The position numbers and the translations under genes were made by a program. From positions 1,240,001 through 1,304,000 of the forward strand of contig CANLUL010000001.1 in NCBI GenBank assembly GCA_947494305.1: a stretch of 64,000 nt of DNA. The letters are read 5' to 3'. Positions 37,186-47,606 of the stretch are shown here, one piece after another. The notes under the pieces were generated by a model. It saw nothing but the letters and a program-made list of their open reading frames with translations. It made no database searches and had not been told where the DNA came from. The stretch's first letter is position 1; each line of letters opens with the position of its first letter. This DNA is from an uncultured Sphingomonadaceae bacterium. Its GTDB lineage: Bacteria; Pseudomonadota; Alphaproteobacteria; Sphingomonadales; Sphingomonadaceae.

Positions 37186-39015
37186 CTAATAGACCCGGGC
37201 TTTTGGCTCGACATAATCCGCTTCGTCGGTCAGCGTGTAATCGTGGACCGGACGATAGTCGATTTTGGTCTTACCGCCTTTTCCGCCCCAACCATCAAAG
37301 GTAATGGTGGTGTGCTTCATCCACTCTTTGTCATCGCGGTCAGAATAATCTTCCTGCATGTGCGCACCGCGGCTTTCTTTGCGGTTTGCGGCGCTGTTCA
37401 TCGTGACAACGGCCTGTGACATCAGATTGTCGAGCTCCATCGTTTCAACCAGATCGGTGTTCCAGATCAGTGAGCGATCGGTCACGCCAACATCTTTCAG
37501 CTTGGCATTGACCTTGGCCATTTCCTCGACGCCTTCGCCGAGCAATTTGTTATCGCGGAAAACCGCAGCATGTTTCTGCATGGTTTTCTGCATTTCGAGA
37601 CGAAGGTCCGCCGTTGGTATGCTGCCGCTCGCATTGCGGAAATGATCGAGGCGAGAAAGCGCCAGATCAGCACTATCGTCCGGTAGTGGCTTGTGCGATG
37701 CATTGGGCGTCAGTTTTTCTTTCAGACGTAAACCGGTTGCGCGGCCAAAGACCACCAAATCAATCAACGAGTTCGAACCAAGACGATTGGCACCGTGCAC
37801 AGACACACATGCCGCCTCGCCCACTGCATAGAGCCCCTCGACAATTGCATCGGGATCATCCTTGGTCGGATTGACGACTTCGCCATGATAGTTACACGGA
37901 ATGCCGCCCATATTATAGTGAACCGTTGGGACCACTGGCAGAGCTTCACGGGTCAGATCGACGCCAGCAAAAATCTTTCCGGTTTCGGTGATACCCGGCA
38001 GACGCTCCGCCAAAACATCAGGCGCGATATGGTCGAGATGGAGATAGATATGGTCTTTCTCCGGTCCAACACCGCGACCTTCCCGAATTTCAGTGGCCAT
38101 ACAGCGCGACACAACATCACGTGATGCCAAATCTTTGGCACTAGGCGCATAGCGTTCCATGAACCGCTCGCCTTCGGAGTTGGTCAAATAACCGCCCTCC
38201 CCGCGCGCACCCTCTGTAATCAGCACGCCCGCCCCGTAAATTCCGGTCGGGTGAAATTGTACAAACTCCATATCCTGCAATGGCAAACCAGCACGCAGCA
38301 CCATGCCGCCGCCATCGCCTGTACAAGTATGCGCAGATGTTGCGCTGAAATAACAACGTCCCGCCCCGCCAGTTGCCAGAACAACGGCTTTGCTGCGGAA
38401 CCGATGGATCGAACCATCGTCGAGGCATAATGCGATAACGCCGCGGCATTCGCCATCTTCCATAATCAGGTCGATTGCGAAATATTCAATGAAGAAATCC
38501 GCATCATATTTCAGGCTCTGCTGATAGAGCGCGTGTAACATCGCGTGACCGGTACGGTCGGCAGCGGCACAGGTCCGTTGAACCGGAGGTCCGTCACCCA
38601 TATTCTGCATATGCCCGCCAAAGGGACGCTGATAGATTGTGCCATCTTCATTGCGCGAAAATGGGACACCGGCATGTTCCAGCTCGTAAACCGCCTGTGG
38701 CGCTTCGCGAACGAGATATTCGATCGCGTCCTGATCACCCAGCCAGTCCGATCCTTTGACCGTGTCATACATATGCCAGGTCCAGTGATCGGGTGTATTG
38801 TTACCCAGTGAAGCGGCAATGCCGCCCTGTGCTGCAACCGTATGTGAGCGGGTTGGAAACACCTTTGTAATGCAGGCCGTTTTCAGGCCGGATTCCGCAG
38901 AACCCATAGTGGCGCGAAGGCCGGAGCCGCCGGCCCCAACAACCACCGTGTCATAGGTGTGATCAATGATTTTATAAGCAGGCTGTGAGCTGGCGTTTTC
39001 GTTTGTATCAGGCAT
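37186..39015 (-). CDS. sdhA: Succinate dehydrogenase flavoprotein subunit
   Basis: SdhA oxidises succinate to fumarate with covalently bound FAD. The 609 residues show the FAD dinucleotide motif [17 protein letters not shown] near residue 25, the covalent FAD His in [18 protein letters not shown], the active-site region [21 protein letters not shown] and [13 protein letters not shown]. The C-terminus ends [13 protein letters not shown], the standard alphaproteobacterial tail. The start overlaps the sdhD stop (TAATG). The usual sdhB does not follow. Confidence 0.97.
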   Translation of the reverse strand: MPDTNENASSQPAYKIIDHTYDTVVVGAGGSGLRATMGSAESGLKTACITKVFPTRSHTVAAQGGIAASLGNNTPDHWTWHMYDTVKGSDWLGDQDAIEYLVREAPQAVYELEHAGVPFSRNEDGTIYQRPFGGHMQNMGDGPPVQRTCAAADRTGHAMLHALYQQSLKYDADFFIEYFAIDLIMEDGECRGVIALCLDDGSIHRFRSKAVVLATGGAGRCYFSATSAHTCTGDGGGMVLRAGLPLQDMEFVQFHPTGIYGAGVLITEGARGEGGYLTNSEGERFMERYAPSAKDLASRDVVSRCMATEIREGRGVGPEKDHIYLHLDHIAPDVLAERLPGITETGKIFAGVDLTREALPVVPTVHYNMGGIPCNYHGEVVNPTKDDPDAIVEGLYAVGEAACVSVHGANRLGSNSLIDLVVFGRATGLRLKEKLTPNASHKPLPDDSADLALSRLDHFRNASGSIPTADLRLEMQKTMQKHAAVFRDNKLLGEGVEEMAKVNAKLKDVGVTDRSLIWNTDLVETMELDNLMSQAVVTMNSAANRKESRGAHMQEDYSDRDDKEWMKHTTITFDGWGGKGGKTKIDYRPVHDYTLTDEADYVEPKARVY

Positions 39016-39404
39016 TATGCAGCCACTCCCGTAAAGGCAATTTTGGCAACCGAGAAGATACCCAAAGCGGCACCGCCAACGGCAAAAAAGTTAAGCAAAG
39101 TGATCAAGGCGAATTTCATACCATGATCAGGAATATAGTCTTCGATCAGGACTTGAAGGCCAAGGCGCAAGTGCCAAAAGATGCTGACAAGCATCAACAT
39201 CATCGGGACCGCGACCAATGGCGAAGACAGCCACTCCACCATCAATTCATGTTCGTAATTAGGAAGCCGCATCAGCGAGAAAATCAGCCACAACACCAAA
39301 AGCATGTTGGCGATGGCGGTGACCCGCTGAACAATCCAGTGATGAGCACCTTCTTGTGCCGATCCTAGGCCGCGTACTCGGCCAATATTGGTTCCTGAGC
39401 CCAT
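39015..39404 (-). CDS. sdhD: Succinate dehydrogenase membrane anchor subunit D
   Basis: A 129-residue protein with three membrane helices and heme/quinone-site features: [21 protein letters not shown] at the start, and the heme-type His in [19 protein letters not shown]. It is the alphaproteobacterial hydrophobic anchor type. It follows sdhC by 16 nt and overlaps sdhA. Confidence 0.92.
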   Translation of the reverse strand: MGSGTNIGRVRGLGSAQEGAHHWIVQRVTAIANMLLVLWLIFSLMRLPNYEHELMVEWLSSPLVAVPMMLMLVSIFWHLRLGLQVLIEDYIPDHGMKFALITLLNFFAVGGAALGIFSVAKIAFTGVAA

Positions 39405-39420
39405 GTTCCGGTCCTAACGT

Positions 39421-39849
39421 TTATAGATTTTGAAAAGCGACGGACAGCCAAATTGCGGCAGTCACGATAACGGCTAGAAATGGCACGAGTATTGACCACA
39501 TTTTGTTGGTCTTCAGCTCATAGCCAGCCCCGGCATCCATCACAAAGTGGCGGAGCCCGGAGAACAGATGCTCGAAAAAAGCAAAGGTCAATCCAACCAG
39601 CACAACATATCCGAGGTAGTAAAAGTCAAACCAGCTCAGGAAATATTCGTAACTCTCCGCACCGGCAGAAATGGAATATAGCCACCAGACTAACAATGGC
39701 ATGCCCACCAAGGCCATACCATCGCCAGCAATCCGGTGCAGAATAGAGACCAGCATATGCGGCCCCCAAACATAGTGTAAAAGACCACCGCCACCCGAAA
39801 GGTGCGGTGATATTGGACGATTGGATGGCTTGCCCGACATCTCGGTCAT
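39421..39849 (-). CDS. sdhC: Succinate dehydrogenase cytochrome b556 subunit C
   Basis: A 142-residue membrane anchor. The start at 39849 (MTEMSGKPSNRPISPHL) has AGGGGAC upstream; the open frame continues further upstream into an unlikely Arg-rich leader. Family features are RPISPHLS at the N-terminus, SILHRIAGDGMA (the quinone-site Ser-x-x-His-Arg) and the heme-ligand region HLFSGLRHFVMDAG. It has three helices and is the first gene of sdhCDA. Confidence 0.94.
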   Translation of the reverse strand: MTEMSGKPSNRPISPHLSGGGGLLHYVWGPHMLVSILHRIAGDGMALVGMPLLVWWLYSISAGAESYEYFLSWFDFYYLGYVVLVGLTFAFFEHLFSGLRHFVMDAGAGYELKTNKMWSILVPFLAVIVTAAIWLSVAFQNL

Positions 39850-40054
39850 ATTAGTCCCCTGATCAATTTCAGACCCGGGCGACCTCCGGAGTCTTCTCAT
39901 TTCCCCAATGTCTTAGCGAAAAGCAGCGCTGATGCAAAGCTCATGCCTTGTTTTTTCACTATTATTTTTAGTGGCTAAGCCAGCAATACGGCAAAATGCT
40001 CAGTTTTGATTTGAATATTGGACCTTTCGGCCGGGTCACATTAGTTGAAAGAAA

Positions 40055-40774
40055 ATGACAAACACAAAAACACATATCCTGATAACCGGCGCCAGTCGGG
40101 GCATTGGTAAATCTATATTGGATGCTGTTCAAAGCGATCAATCACTAGCTGTTGGTCAAAGCACAGCTGGCGGCGATGACCTTTTACAGGCAGACTTTGT
40201 CCAGGCCAACGCTACTTCCGTTTTTTGGAATGAAGCCTTGGATCGAATGAATGGTCAGATTGATGTGATCATCAATAACGCCGGTATTTTTGATCCCAAT
40301 CCACTGGACAATCCCGATGATCAGTGGTTAGCTAATTGGAGCCGAACGATGCAGATCAATTTGACTGCATCTGCGGAACTTTGCCGTTTTGCTGTACACC
40401 ACTGGCAAGAACGCGAGTGTTCTGGCCGCATCGTAAATATCGCCAGCCGCGCTGCCTATCGCGGGGACAGCCCAAAGCACTGGCATTATGCTGCATCCAA
40501 AGGCGGAATGGTCGCAATGACCAAAACCATTGCCCGCGCCTATGCGAGTCAGGGAATATTGGCTTTTGCAATTTGCCCCGGATTTACCATGACCGGCATG
40601 GCGGAAGAATATCTGGAAAGCCGCGGTGGCGATAAACTGCTGGCTGACATACCGCTCGGCCGCGTTGCGCAGCCAGAAGAAATTGCGGAGATGGCGCGAT
40701 GGTGCGCACTTGATGCACCGCCGAGCATGACCGGAGCGGTTCTCGATGCCAATGGTGCGAGTTTCGTCCGTTAA
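40055..40774 (+). CDS. Short-chain dehydrogenase/reductase
   Basis: A 239-residue NAD(P)-dependent SDR oxidoreductase. Visible: the cofactor motif ILITGASRGIGKSI (residues 8-21), VIINNAGIF near residue 73, the catalytic Ser/Tyr/Lys as IVNIASRA...HWHYAASKGG, and the C-terminal AICPGFTMTGMA. Substrate unknown. It is followed with no gap by a spermidine-synthase-like gene, suggesting a two-gene unit. Confidence 0.93.
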   Translation: MTNTKTHILITGASRGIGKSILDAVQSDQSLAVGQSTAGGDDLLQADFVQANATSVFWNEALDRMNGQIDVIINNAGIFDPNPLDNPDDQWLANWSRTMQINLTASAELCRFAVHHWQERECSGRIVNIASRAAYRGDSPKHWHYAASKGGMVAMTKTIARAYASQGILAFAICPGFTMTGMAEEYLESRGGDKLLADIPLGRVAQPEEIAEMARWCALDAPPSMTGAVLDANGASFVR

Positions 40775-41455
40775 ATGATAGAACGAGAGCTTCTGGACAC
40801 CGCAAAAATTCCGGGTGGTGGCGAATTGCGTCTGTTCCGCCGTCCGTTAAAAAATGGCCCGGAATATTCGATTGCACTCGGGGCCAATGAGTTAATGAAC
40901 AGCCGGTTGAGCAGTTCGGAAGAAGCACTGGCCACTCTCACCTGTGCGCAGCTAAAATCGGATCAGCCACATATACTGATTGGCGGCTATGGCATGGGAT
41001 TCACACTGCGAGCAGCGCTGAAAAATCTGAACGGGCAAGCAAAGATAGATGTGGCGGAACTGGTCCCGGAAATCATCGACTGGGCCAGAAATCAAATGCA
41101 GGATCTGACCGCGCAGAGCCTTGATGATCCTAGGGTCACAACAATGATCGATGATGTCGCCGCAGTCATCGCCAGAAGCGGTGCAAAATATGATGCCATT
41201 TTGCTGGATGTCGACAACGGGCCAGATGGCCTGACTAATGAAGCGAATGACCGACTATATGGAATGACTGGATTGGCAGCAGCCAAGCACGCTCTGTGCA
41301 ATGGCGGCGTCCTGGCTATCTGGTCCAGCGCCAAAGATGCATCATTTACCGGTCGCCTCCATCAATCAGGATTCTCCATCAAAGAAGAAACCGTAACCGC
41401 TCGTCCGAATGGAAAAGGGGCGAGACATAATATCTGGCTGGCAAGCAAAGACTAG
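40775..41455 (+). CDS. Spermidine synthase-like / SAM-binding protein
   Basis: A 226-residue protein of the spermine/spermidine-synthase-like methyltransferase fold. The cofactor strand reads ILIGGYGMGFTLRAALKNL (near residues 70-88), then VDVAELVPEIIDWAR, a DD pair in VTTMIDDVAAVI and YDAILLDVDNGPDGL near residue 145. The last segment replaces the proton-acceptor region of true spermidine synthases, so polyamine synthesis is not certain; an alternative SAM-dependent role is equally possible. The ATG overlaps the TAA of the SDR gene by one base. Confidence 0.78.
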   Translation: MIERELLDTAKIPGGGELRLFRRPLKNGPEYSIALGANELMNSRLSSSEEALATLTCAQLKSDQPHILIGGYGMGFTLRAALKNLNGQAKIDVAELVPEIIDWARNQMQDLTAQSLDDPRVTTMIDDVAAVIARSGAKYDAILLDVDNGPDGLTNEANDRLYGMTGLAAAKHALCNGGVLAIWSSAKDASFTGRLHQSGFSIKEETVTARPNGKGARHNIWLASKD

Positions 41456-41464
41456 CCGTTCTGC

Positions 41465-42958
41465 CTACCGCCCCATGTCCTGCTGGATCGTCCGGCTGGC
41501 CATATAAAAGTGGAAAACCGACCAGATATACATGCATTTGAAGATAATCATCGACCATTGCAGTCCATCGGCATTGGCAGAATCACAAGCTGTTTGAGCA
41601 GCGACCGCAAGATTGGATGCTTTACAAGCCTCCAATGACAATGCTGGATCAATCCCCGACAGGAACGTTGCATTCAATATAGTCGATAGCGCCCCAATAA
41701 GCGGGGGTCCCAGCCCATATCCCAGCAAGTTTACGATAAACAGTGTAACCGCAACAGCCGTCGCCCGCATCCGGCTATCAACCACTCCGCTTGGCACAGC
41801 GTAAAGCGGGCAGAGATAGGTGTAGAGCAGCATTTGGCCAACCATCAACAACGGAACCGCGAGCCACAAGGAATCCGTCATATAGCCGGTTACATGCATC
41901 GGAATGACACCGGCTACGGCAAACATCGGAATTAGCGCCAGGGCTTTGGGAAAACGGTCGGCATATTTGTCTGCCAGATAACCGGACATGTAAGTTCCGA
42001 TAGACGCCATTAGTGCCAACGCCATGGCAATTTTTACCGACGCGTCGAATATCGACATATCATGCGTTCGGATCAGGAAAGAAACGAAAAACTGACCCAC
42101 CCCATAGTTGACAAATGAGGCTATGGTGACGCCCATTGTTATATGCCAATAGGATGGTTTGGTTTTGAGTATCTTTAGGACCTCAACAAATCCGACCTGC
42201 TCCTTATTTTGCATTTCCAGCGGATCGGTATAGCCGCGCGGGGGCTCCTTGATCGACATTTTCACCAGAATGGCGACTATTATTCCGGGAACGCCAACGA
42301 CCACAAACGCAACGCGCCAACCTTCTATACTCTGCCAATCGAGCAAGCCGGATGCCCATGTCCAGTTCCAACTGCTGAACATCGCACCAATTGTTGCCCC
42401 ATCCAGGCTGCCGACAACAAAGCCGCCAAAGACATAGGCCACCATATTACCAAGCGGAATGCCCAATGCGTAAACCGACACTGCGGTTGATCGCTCCTTG
42501 GGCACAAAATAGTCTGCGATGATCGAGTTAGCCGGGGGCGAGCAACCCGCCTCACCGATGCTGACTCCAATCCGGAATAGAAAAAGCGCGAAAAAACTGA
42601 TCGCAAAGCCGCACAGGACCGTCATCAGGCTCCAAAGTGCCACCGAGGCTGCGATGATCCAGACCCGATGATTTCTCTCGGAAAAGCGTGCTATCGGTAT
42701 GCCGACAAACGTATAGAGGATGGCGAAGGCCGGCCCCCCAAGCAGGCCCATTTGCCAATCTTCAACGCCGAAGCTCTCTTTGATGGGCTCGGTAAGAATG
42801 TTGATGATGGTACGGTCGATGAAGTTGAAAATATAAACGACAAGCAATATGCCCAGCACATATTTACGGTAAGCCTTCGTTCCATAGCCCGTTTCGGGAC
42901 TTCCAGCCTTATCATCGCCGGTCGGCCGATCAGCCGCAGTTGCTTCCACCAAATCCAT
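41465..42958 (-). CDS. MFS transporter (spinster-like family)
   Basis: A 497-residue major facilitator with 12 predicted helices. Motifs: GILLVVYIFNFIDRTIINIL in helix 1, GLLGGPAFAILYTFVGIPIARFSERNHR (loop 2-3 type motif A), GEAGCSPPANSIIADYF in helix 5, and a second-half GLGPPLIGALS. This pattern is common in sphingomonad spinster-like carriers, often linked to hydrophobic acids, but the substrate cannot be inferred here. A Cys- and Asn-containing insert near residue 440 lies in a periplasmic loop. Confidence 0.9.
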   Translation of the reverse strand: MDLVEATAADRPTGDDKAGSPETGYGTKAYRKYVLGILLVVYIFNFIDRTIINILTEPIKESFGVEDWQMGLLGGPAFAILYTFVGIPIARFSERNHRVWIIAASVALWSLMTVLCGFAISFFALFLFRIGVSIGEAGCSPPANSIIADYFVPKERSTAVSVYALGIPLGNMVAYVFGGFVVGSLDGATIGAMFSSWNWTWASGLLDWQSIEGWRVAFVVVGVPGIIVAILVKMSIKEPPRGYTDPLEMQNKEQVGFVEVLKILKTKPSYWHITMGVTIASFVNYGVGQFFVSFLIRTHDMSIFDASVKIAMALALMASIGTYMSGYLADKYADRFPKALALIPMFAVAGVIPMHVTGYMTDSLWLAVPLLMVGQMLLYTYLCPLYAVPSGVVDSRMRATAVAVTLFIVNLLGYGLGPPLIGALSTILNATFLSGIDPALSLEACKASNLAVAAQTACDSANADGLQWSMIIFKCMYIWSVFHFYMASRTIQQDMGR

Positions 42959-43146
42959 TCTCCCATTTTCCGGTCTTTTCTATTTTTCACGCTTATCAAT
43001 GAAAAGTCCCGATCCACAGACGATTGGCATGGCTGCACAATTGCATGTGGGCTGTCATGCATAACTATTTGTGCAACGAAATGAAGCCTTAATGTGAAAT
43101 CGACCTTTCGCTAGCGGAATCACTCATCCTCGGCTAACGGGCAGCG

Positions 43147-45027
43147 ATGCTCAATTTTAGCAACATAACGGTGCGCCTTGGCGGCTCCACCATATTGGAG
43201 GGCGCGGCGGCCGCCTTGCCTCCGGGTGCGCGGGTCGGGCTTATCGGCCGCAATGGTGCTGGCAAGTCGACCCTGATGAAAGTGGTTGCCGGAATGCTGG
43301 AGCCGGATGATGGCAGTGTGGATCTGCCAAAAGGCGCGCGGCTGGGTTATATTGCTCAGGAAGCGCCAGCGGGAGAAGCCTCTCCGTTGGAGACTGTTCT
43401 TGCCGCCGATGTTGAACGTGCCAATCTTTTAGTCGAGGCAGAGACCAACGAAGACCCGCACCGCGTGGCAGAGATTCACGAACGTCTCAACATGATTGAC
43501 GCGCACAGCGCACCCGCGCGTGCGGCAAAGATTCTTATCGGCCTGGGCTTTGATGAAACCGCTCAGCAGCAACCTATGGATAGCTTTTCCGGCGGTTGGC
43601 GGATGCGTGTGGCACTAGGCGCGCTGCTATTCTCGCAGCCGGATATGCTCCTGCTTGACGAGCCATCAAACCACCTTGATCTCGAAGCGACGCTTTGGCT
43701 GGAAAATTTCCTGCGCAGCTATCAGGCAACTATTTTAATTGTCAGCCACGAACGCGACTTGCTCAACAATGTGGTCGATCACATCCTGCATCTGCAACAT
43801 GGAAAAACGACACTTTATCCGGGTGGTTATGATGCGTTTGAGAAGCAACGTGCCGAACGACAAGCACAGCAAGAATCAGCGCGACAAAAACAAATTGCAC
43901 AGCGCGACAAATTGCAATCCTATGTCGATCGCTGGGGCGCCAAGGCCCATAGTGCGAAACAAGCCCAGAGCCGGGTCAAAGCGCTTGCCCGGATGGAGCC
44001 AATTGCCGCCGCGATTGATGATCCCTCGCTCAGCTTTCATTTTCCCAGTCCGGCAGAGCTTAAACCACCGCTGATAACGCTTGACAATGCAGCAGTGGGC
44101 TATGGCGACAATATCATATTGTCGAAGCTCAATCTGCGACTTGATCCGGATGATCGCACAGCGTTGCTTGGTCGCAACGGCAACGGCAAGACAACCTTGG
44201 CCCGGTTGCTCGCTAGCCAGCTGGAACCCAAAGAAGGGGAAATAAACAAGTCGGGCAAACTGACCGTTGGTTATTTCACCCAATATCAGGTCGAGGAACT
44301 GGATACTGAAGACACCCCGCTCGAACATATGACGCGGTTGATGAAAGACGCCAAACCGGGTGCGGTTCGGGCACAATTAGGGCGCTTTGGGTTTTCCGGC
44401 GACAAGGCAACGATCAAAGTCGGAAAGCTTTCCGGCGGTGAAAGAGCGCGCCTCGCTCTGGCCCTGATCACGCGCGATGCTCCGCATTTGCTGATTCTCG
44501 ATGAGCCGACCAATCACCTTGATGTGGATGCCCGCGAAGCTTTGGTCCATGCCCTCAACGAATATAATGGTGCAGTCATCATGGTCAGCCATGATCGCCA
44601 CATGCTGGAACTGACAGCGGACCGCCTAGTCATGGTTGATAGCGGCCGCGCAAAGGAATTTGCAGGGACATTGAACGATTACACCGATTTTGTTCTGGGT
44701 AAAAACCAGGATGACAAGACAGAAGGCAAATCTTCTGGCGGCAATCGCAAAGAGGAACGTCGCCAGGCAGCGGAACGCCGCAAACAACTCGGCCAGGTTC
44801 GCAAAGATCTAAAAGCCGCGGAAAAGGACATGGAGATGTATAGCATCACCGTGTCGGCCATCGACAAAGCCATGTTTGACCCTTCATCCGCTGAAGAGCA
44901 ATTGGCTGGCTATACAATGACCGAACTCATGAAGTTGCGCGCGGAAATGCAAGACAAGCTGGAAAAAGCAGAGGCAAAGTGGATGGAAGCAACGGAAACG
45001 CTGGAAGCAGAATCCGAAAATGCCTGA
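43147..45027 (+). CDS. ABC-F family ATP-binding protein
   Basis: A 626-residue cytosolic ABC-F protein with two ATP-binding domains and no membrane segment. Domain 1: Walker A GLIGRNGAGKSTLMK (near residue 31), ABC signature FSGGWRMRVALG, Walker B MLLLDEPSNHLD. Domain 2: ALLGRNGNGKTTLARLL, KLSGGERARLALA, LLILDEPTNHLD. The charged linker (about residues 240-290) and the C-terminal coiled coil (about 555-620) match Uup/EttA-like proteins that act on the ribosome. It overlaps prmA by 8 nt. Confidence 0.95.
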   Translation: MLNFSNITVRLGGSTILEGAAAALPPGARVGLIGRNGAGKSTLMKVVAGMLEPDDGSVDLPKGARLGYIAQEAPAGEASPLETVLAADVERANLLVEAETNEDPHRVAEIHERLNMIDAHSAPARAAKILIGLGFDETAQQQPMDSFSGGWRMRVALGALLFSQPDMLLLDEPSNHLDLEATLWLENFLRSYQATILIVSHERDLLNNVVDHILHLQHGKTTLYPGGYDAFEKQRAERQAQQESARQKQIAQRDKLQSYVDRWGAKAHSAKQAQSRVKALARMEPIAAAIDDPSLSFHFPSPAELKPPLITLDNAAVGYGDNIILSKLNLRLDPDDRTALLGRNGNGKTTLARLLASQLEPKEGEINKSGKLTVGYFTQYQVEELDTEDTPLEHMTRLMKDAKPGAVRAQLGRFGFSGDKATIKVGKLSGGERARLALALITRDAPHLLILDEPTNHLDVDAREALVHALNEYNGAVIMVSHDRHMLELTADRLVMVDSGRAKEFAGTLNDYTDFVLGKNQDDKTEGKSSGGNRKEERRQAAERRKQLGQVRKDLKAAEKDMEMYSITVSAIDKAMFDPSSAEEQLAGYTMTELMKLRAEMQDKLEKAEAKWMEATETLEAESENA

Positions 45028-46003
45028 AACCTCTGATCAAGTGGGTACCAGTTGGAAAGTCACGCTTCCCTGCACCCGCGATGAGGCCGAGACATTAGCT
45101 GAAGACAATTTCTTCATGGCGTCTTCCGATTCCGTTCCGACGATTGTTACCCGTGAAGATGGCGACGGATGGGCAATTGACATCTATTGTGAGGGCAAGC
45201 CCGACAAAAAAATGTTGCAAGGCATTTCGGGGTTAGCCCCTTCGACCAATGCCAAACCGGTTGTCGAGAAACTGGGTGATGAGGATTGGGTCACCATGAG
45301 CCAGGCGGGCCTTGAACCGCTTCGCGCTGGCCGGTTTTATGTCCACACATCCAATGCTGCGCAAGATTCCGAAAAAGATGTCTGCAATATCTGTATCGAT
45401 GCCAGTCAGGCCTTTGGAACGGGTCACCATGAAACAACCATGGGCTGCCTGGAGACATTGGACGGGCTGAAGCGGCGCGGTAAACGGTTTCGCAATATTG
45501 CTGATATCGGAACCGGCACTGGCTTGCTCGCTTTTGCCGCACAACATCTTTGGCCGCGCTCAGAAATAATCGCCGGCGATATCGATGAAATCGCCGTTGC
45601 GGTTAGCATCGATAATGCCAAATTAAACCACATCCCCCTGGGTAATGGCAAACGCGCTGTGCGGCTTTTGAAAAGCAATGGCTTGGATCATCCCGCCATC
45701 CAACGCCGTGCACCCTATGACTTGATTATCGCTAATATATTAGCTGGTCCTTTGGTGTCGCTGGCGCCGCAATTTGCGGCAGCGGCAACAACCAGCACTA
45801 CTCTTATTCTCGCGGGTCTTCTGAAGGAACAGAAGGCTGAGATTGTCCGAGCATATCAAAAAGTGGGGTTTCGATTGCGTGGTAGCCGACTGGAAAATGA
45901 GTGGCCTTGCCTCACCTTTGTCAAAGCTAGAAACTATGGCCGCAAGCGATCACACTTTCGGGCCAAGTCACCTTTGGCTGATGACTATTTCGGTGAATGT
46001 TAG
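45020..46003 (+). CDS. prmA: Ribosomal protein L11 methyltransferase
   Basis: PrmA trimethylates ribosomal protein L11. The 327-residue protein has a weakly conserved N-terminal recognition domain and a SAM-dependent C-terminal domain: DASQAFGTGHHETTMGCLETL (family hallmark near residue 130), the SAM motif NIADIGTGTGLLAFAAQHLWP, AGDIDEIAVAVSIDNAKLN, and the substrate-loop motif YDLIIANILAGPLVSLAPQFA. Co-transcribed with the ABC-F gene. Its stop codon overlaps the convergent phhA stop. Confidence 0.93.
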   Translation: MPETSDQVGTSWKVTLPCTRDEAETLAEDNFFMASSDSVPTIVTREDGDGWAIDIYCEGKPDKKMLQGISGLAPSTNAKPVVEKLGDEDWVTMSQAGLEPLRAGRFYVHTSNAAQDSEKDVCNICIDASQAFGTGHHETTMGCLETLDGLKRRGKRFRNIADIGTGTGLLAFAAQHLWPRSEIIAGDIDEIAVAVSIDNAKLNHIPLGNGKRAVRLLKSNGLDHPAIQRRAPYDLIIANILAGPLVSLAPQFAAAATTSTTLILAGLLKEQKAEIVRAYQKVGFRLRGSRLENEWPCLTFVKARNYGRKRSHFRAKSPLADDYFGEC

Positions 46004-46896
46004 ACAATAATCGCGTCGCCGGACTTGGATTGCGCATATTCCTGCGTGCCTTTGGTTAGCACTTCATCACCATCGATAATTTTGGCAATGGCAATATCGG
46101 GCATGTCAGCAATCTTGTCATAGACTGGCTTAAAATCAGTTTCGACGGTTACCCGTAACAATTCATCCAGCGACGGTATGACGAAATAGTTCTGCTGATA
46201 GTCATCTATACGATATTCGGTCCGCAGCACGCGTTCCAAATCAAACTCGATCCGGTTTGGGCTGGCATCATCCAAAGCAAAGACACTCTCGCCATAGCTG
46301 GAAACAATGCCCGCACCATAAATGCGCAGGCCTTCCGGTTCCTGGATCAGGCCAAATTCCACCGTGTACCAATAGAGCCTTGCTAGCTGCTTCAACGTGC
46401 CAAATTTGAGCGCGCGCAGCCCTCCGCGCCCATAAGCCGCCATGTAATCGCCAAAACGCGGATCTGCGAGCATCGGTACGTGGCCGAAGACATCATGGAA
46501 AATATCAGGTTCTTTCAGATAATCCAGCTGCTCGCGTTTGCGAATGAAGTTTCCCGAGACAAATCGGCGATTGGCCAGATGATCAAAAAACACGTCATCA
46601 GGGACCAGTCCCGGCACCGCAACAACTTCCCAACCTGTGGCATCCATCAATACCCGGTTAAGCTCTCGAAAGTCTGGAATACCTGGCTTGGACAAGTTTA
46701 AGATATCGATACCGTCAAGAAAAGCCTGCGCGGCCCTGCCCGGCAGCATTTCCTTTTGCCGCGCGTACAGAATGTCCCAGGTCTCATGTTCTTCAGCCGA
46801 ATACGAAGCCCAATCCTGATCAATCGTCCAGTCCGCATTTGCGTGTGCAGGCGGCTTGTCATAGACATGGGTTTCAAGTTCGGGTTCAGAAAACAT
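46000..46896 (-). CDS. phhA: Phenylalanine 4-monooxygenase
   Basis: Pterin-dependent iron enzyme that converts phenylalanine to tyrosine. The 298 residues are the compact bacterial form without a regulatory domain. Iron ligands are visible: HDVFGHVPMLADPRFGDYM (two His, near residue 140) and YWYTVEFGLIQE (Glu, near residue 177). The pterin-site stretch GWEVVAVPGLVPDDVFFDHLANRRF precedes them. The C-terminal tail is short and non-helical. No pterin dehydratase (phhB) is visible nearby. Confidence 0.94.
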   Translation of the reverse strand: MFSEPELETHVYDKPPAHANADWTIDQDWASYSAEEHETWDILYARQKEMLPGRAAQAFLDGIDILNLSKPGIPDFRELNRVLMDATGWEVVAVPGLVPDDVFFDHLANRRFVSGNFIRKREQLDYLKEPDIFHDVFGHVPMLADPRFGDYMAAYGRGGLRALKFGTLKQLARLYWYTVEFGLIQEPEGLRIYGAGIVSSYGESVFALDDASPNRIEFDLERVLRTEYRIDDYQQNYFVIPSLDELLRVTVETDFKPVYDKIADMPDIAIAKIIDGDEVLTKGTQEYAQSKSGDAIIV

Positions 46897-46925
46897 GATT
46901 GATCTTTACAGTAAAACTGGTTTCA

Positions 46926-47606
46926 ATGGAAACTAAATTCCTTAAATGGTTGAAAAGGCTTGGTTTGGTCTTTGCTACGATTGTCTCAATCTACCTCCTC
47001 GCAGCACTGATGGGAAGTATATTCCCCGCCAATCAAAGCTGGCAAGAACCGGATGATGGCATCGAGCTTTTCGTCGAAACCAACGGCCTGCACACAGGAA
47101 TCATCATGCCAATCTGGAGCGATGTGCATGATTGGAGCATATTAATCCGTCCGGAGCATATGCAAGAACCGGCGCGCTATGGTAGCCATATTCTGGTAGG
47201 ATGGGGGCATGAGGGTGTTTATCGTAACGCCGAAAAATGGACGGATCTAAGAGCCCGGGATGCTTTGAGCGCTATCTTTGGGACGGGCAATACACTTGTC
47301 CACGTTTATCACCTGCAATATCCACAGGCTTATCCCCACTATCGCCGCAGCATCAAAGTTACTGAGACAGAGTACCTCCAAATTGTAAAAGCAATTCGCG
47401 CCAAATTTGTGTTGGATGAAAATGGTAACCCAACCCCTTCAGCCGGCTATGGCAACAGCGATCTATTCTATCAGTCGCGCGGTACGTATACCGCGTTCAA
47501 TACCTGCAACAATTGGACCAATACTGTCTTGAAAGAGGCGGGGATCAGGACTGCTCGCTGGTCCCCTTTTCAGGGCGGTGTGATGCGTTGGATCCCGGAA
47601 AACTAG
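46926..47606 (+). CDS. DUF2459 (TIGR02117) family membrane-anchored protein
   Basis: A 226-residue protein starting METKFLKWLKRLGLVFA, with one N-terminal helix (VFATIVSIYLLAALMGSIF) and a periplasmic domain with VETNGLHTGIIMPI, ILVGWGHEGVYRN and FNTCNNWTNTVLKEAGI, which match the DUF2459/TIGR02117 family (unknown function, sometimes near urease or PHA genes). An in-frame TTG at 46899 is a less likely start. Its stop overlaps that of the convergent regulator gene through a shared CTAG. Confidence 0.85.
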   Translation: METKFLKWLKRLGLVFATIVSIYLLAALMGSIFPANQSWQEPDDGIELFVETNGLHTGIIMPIWSDVHDWSILIRPEHMQEPARYGSHILVGWGHEGVYRNAEKWTDLRARDALSAIFGTGNTLVHVYHLQYPQAYPHYRRSIKVTETEYLQIVKAIRAKFVLDENGNPTPSAGYGNSDLFYQSRGTYTAFNTCNNWTNTVLKEAGIRTARWSPFQGGVMRWIPEN

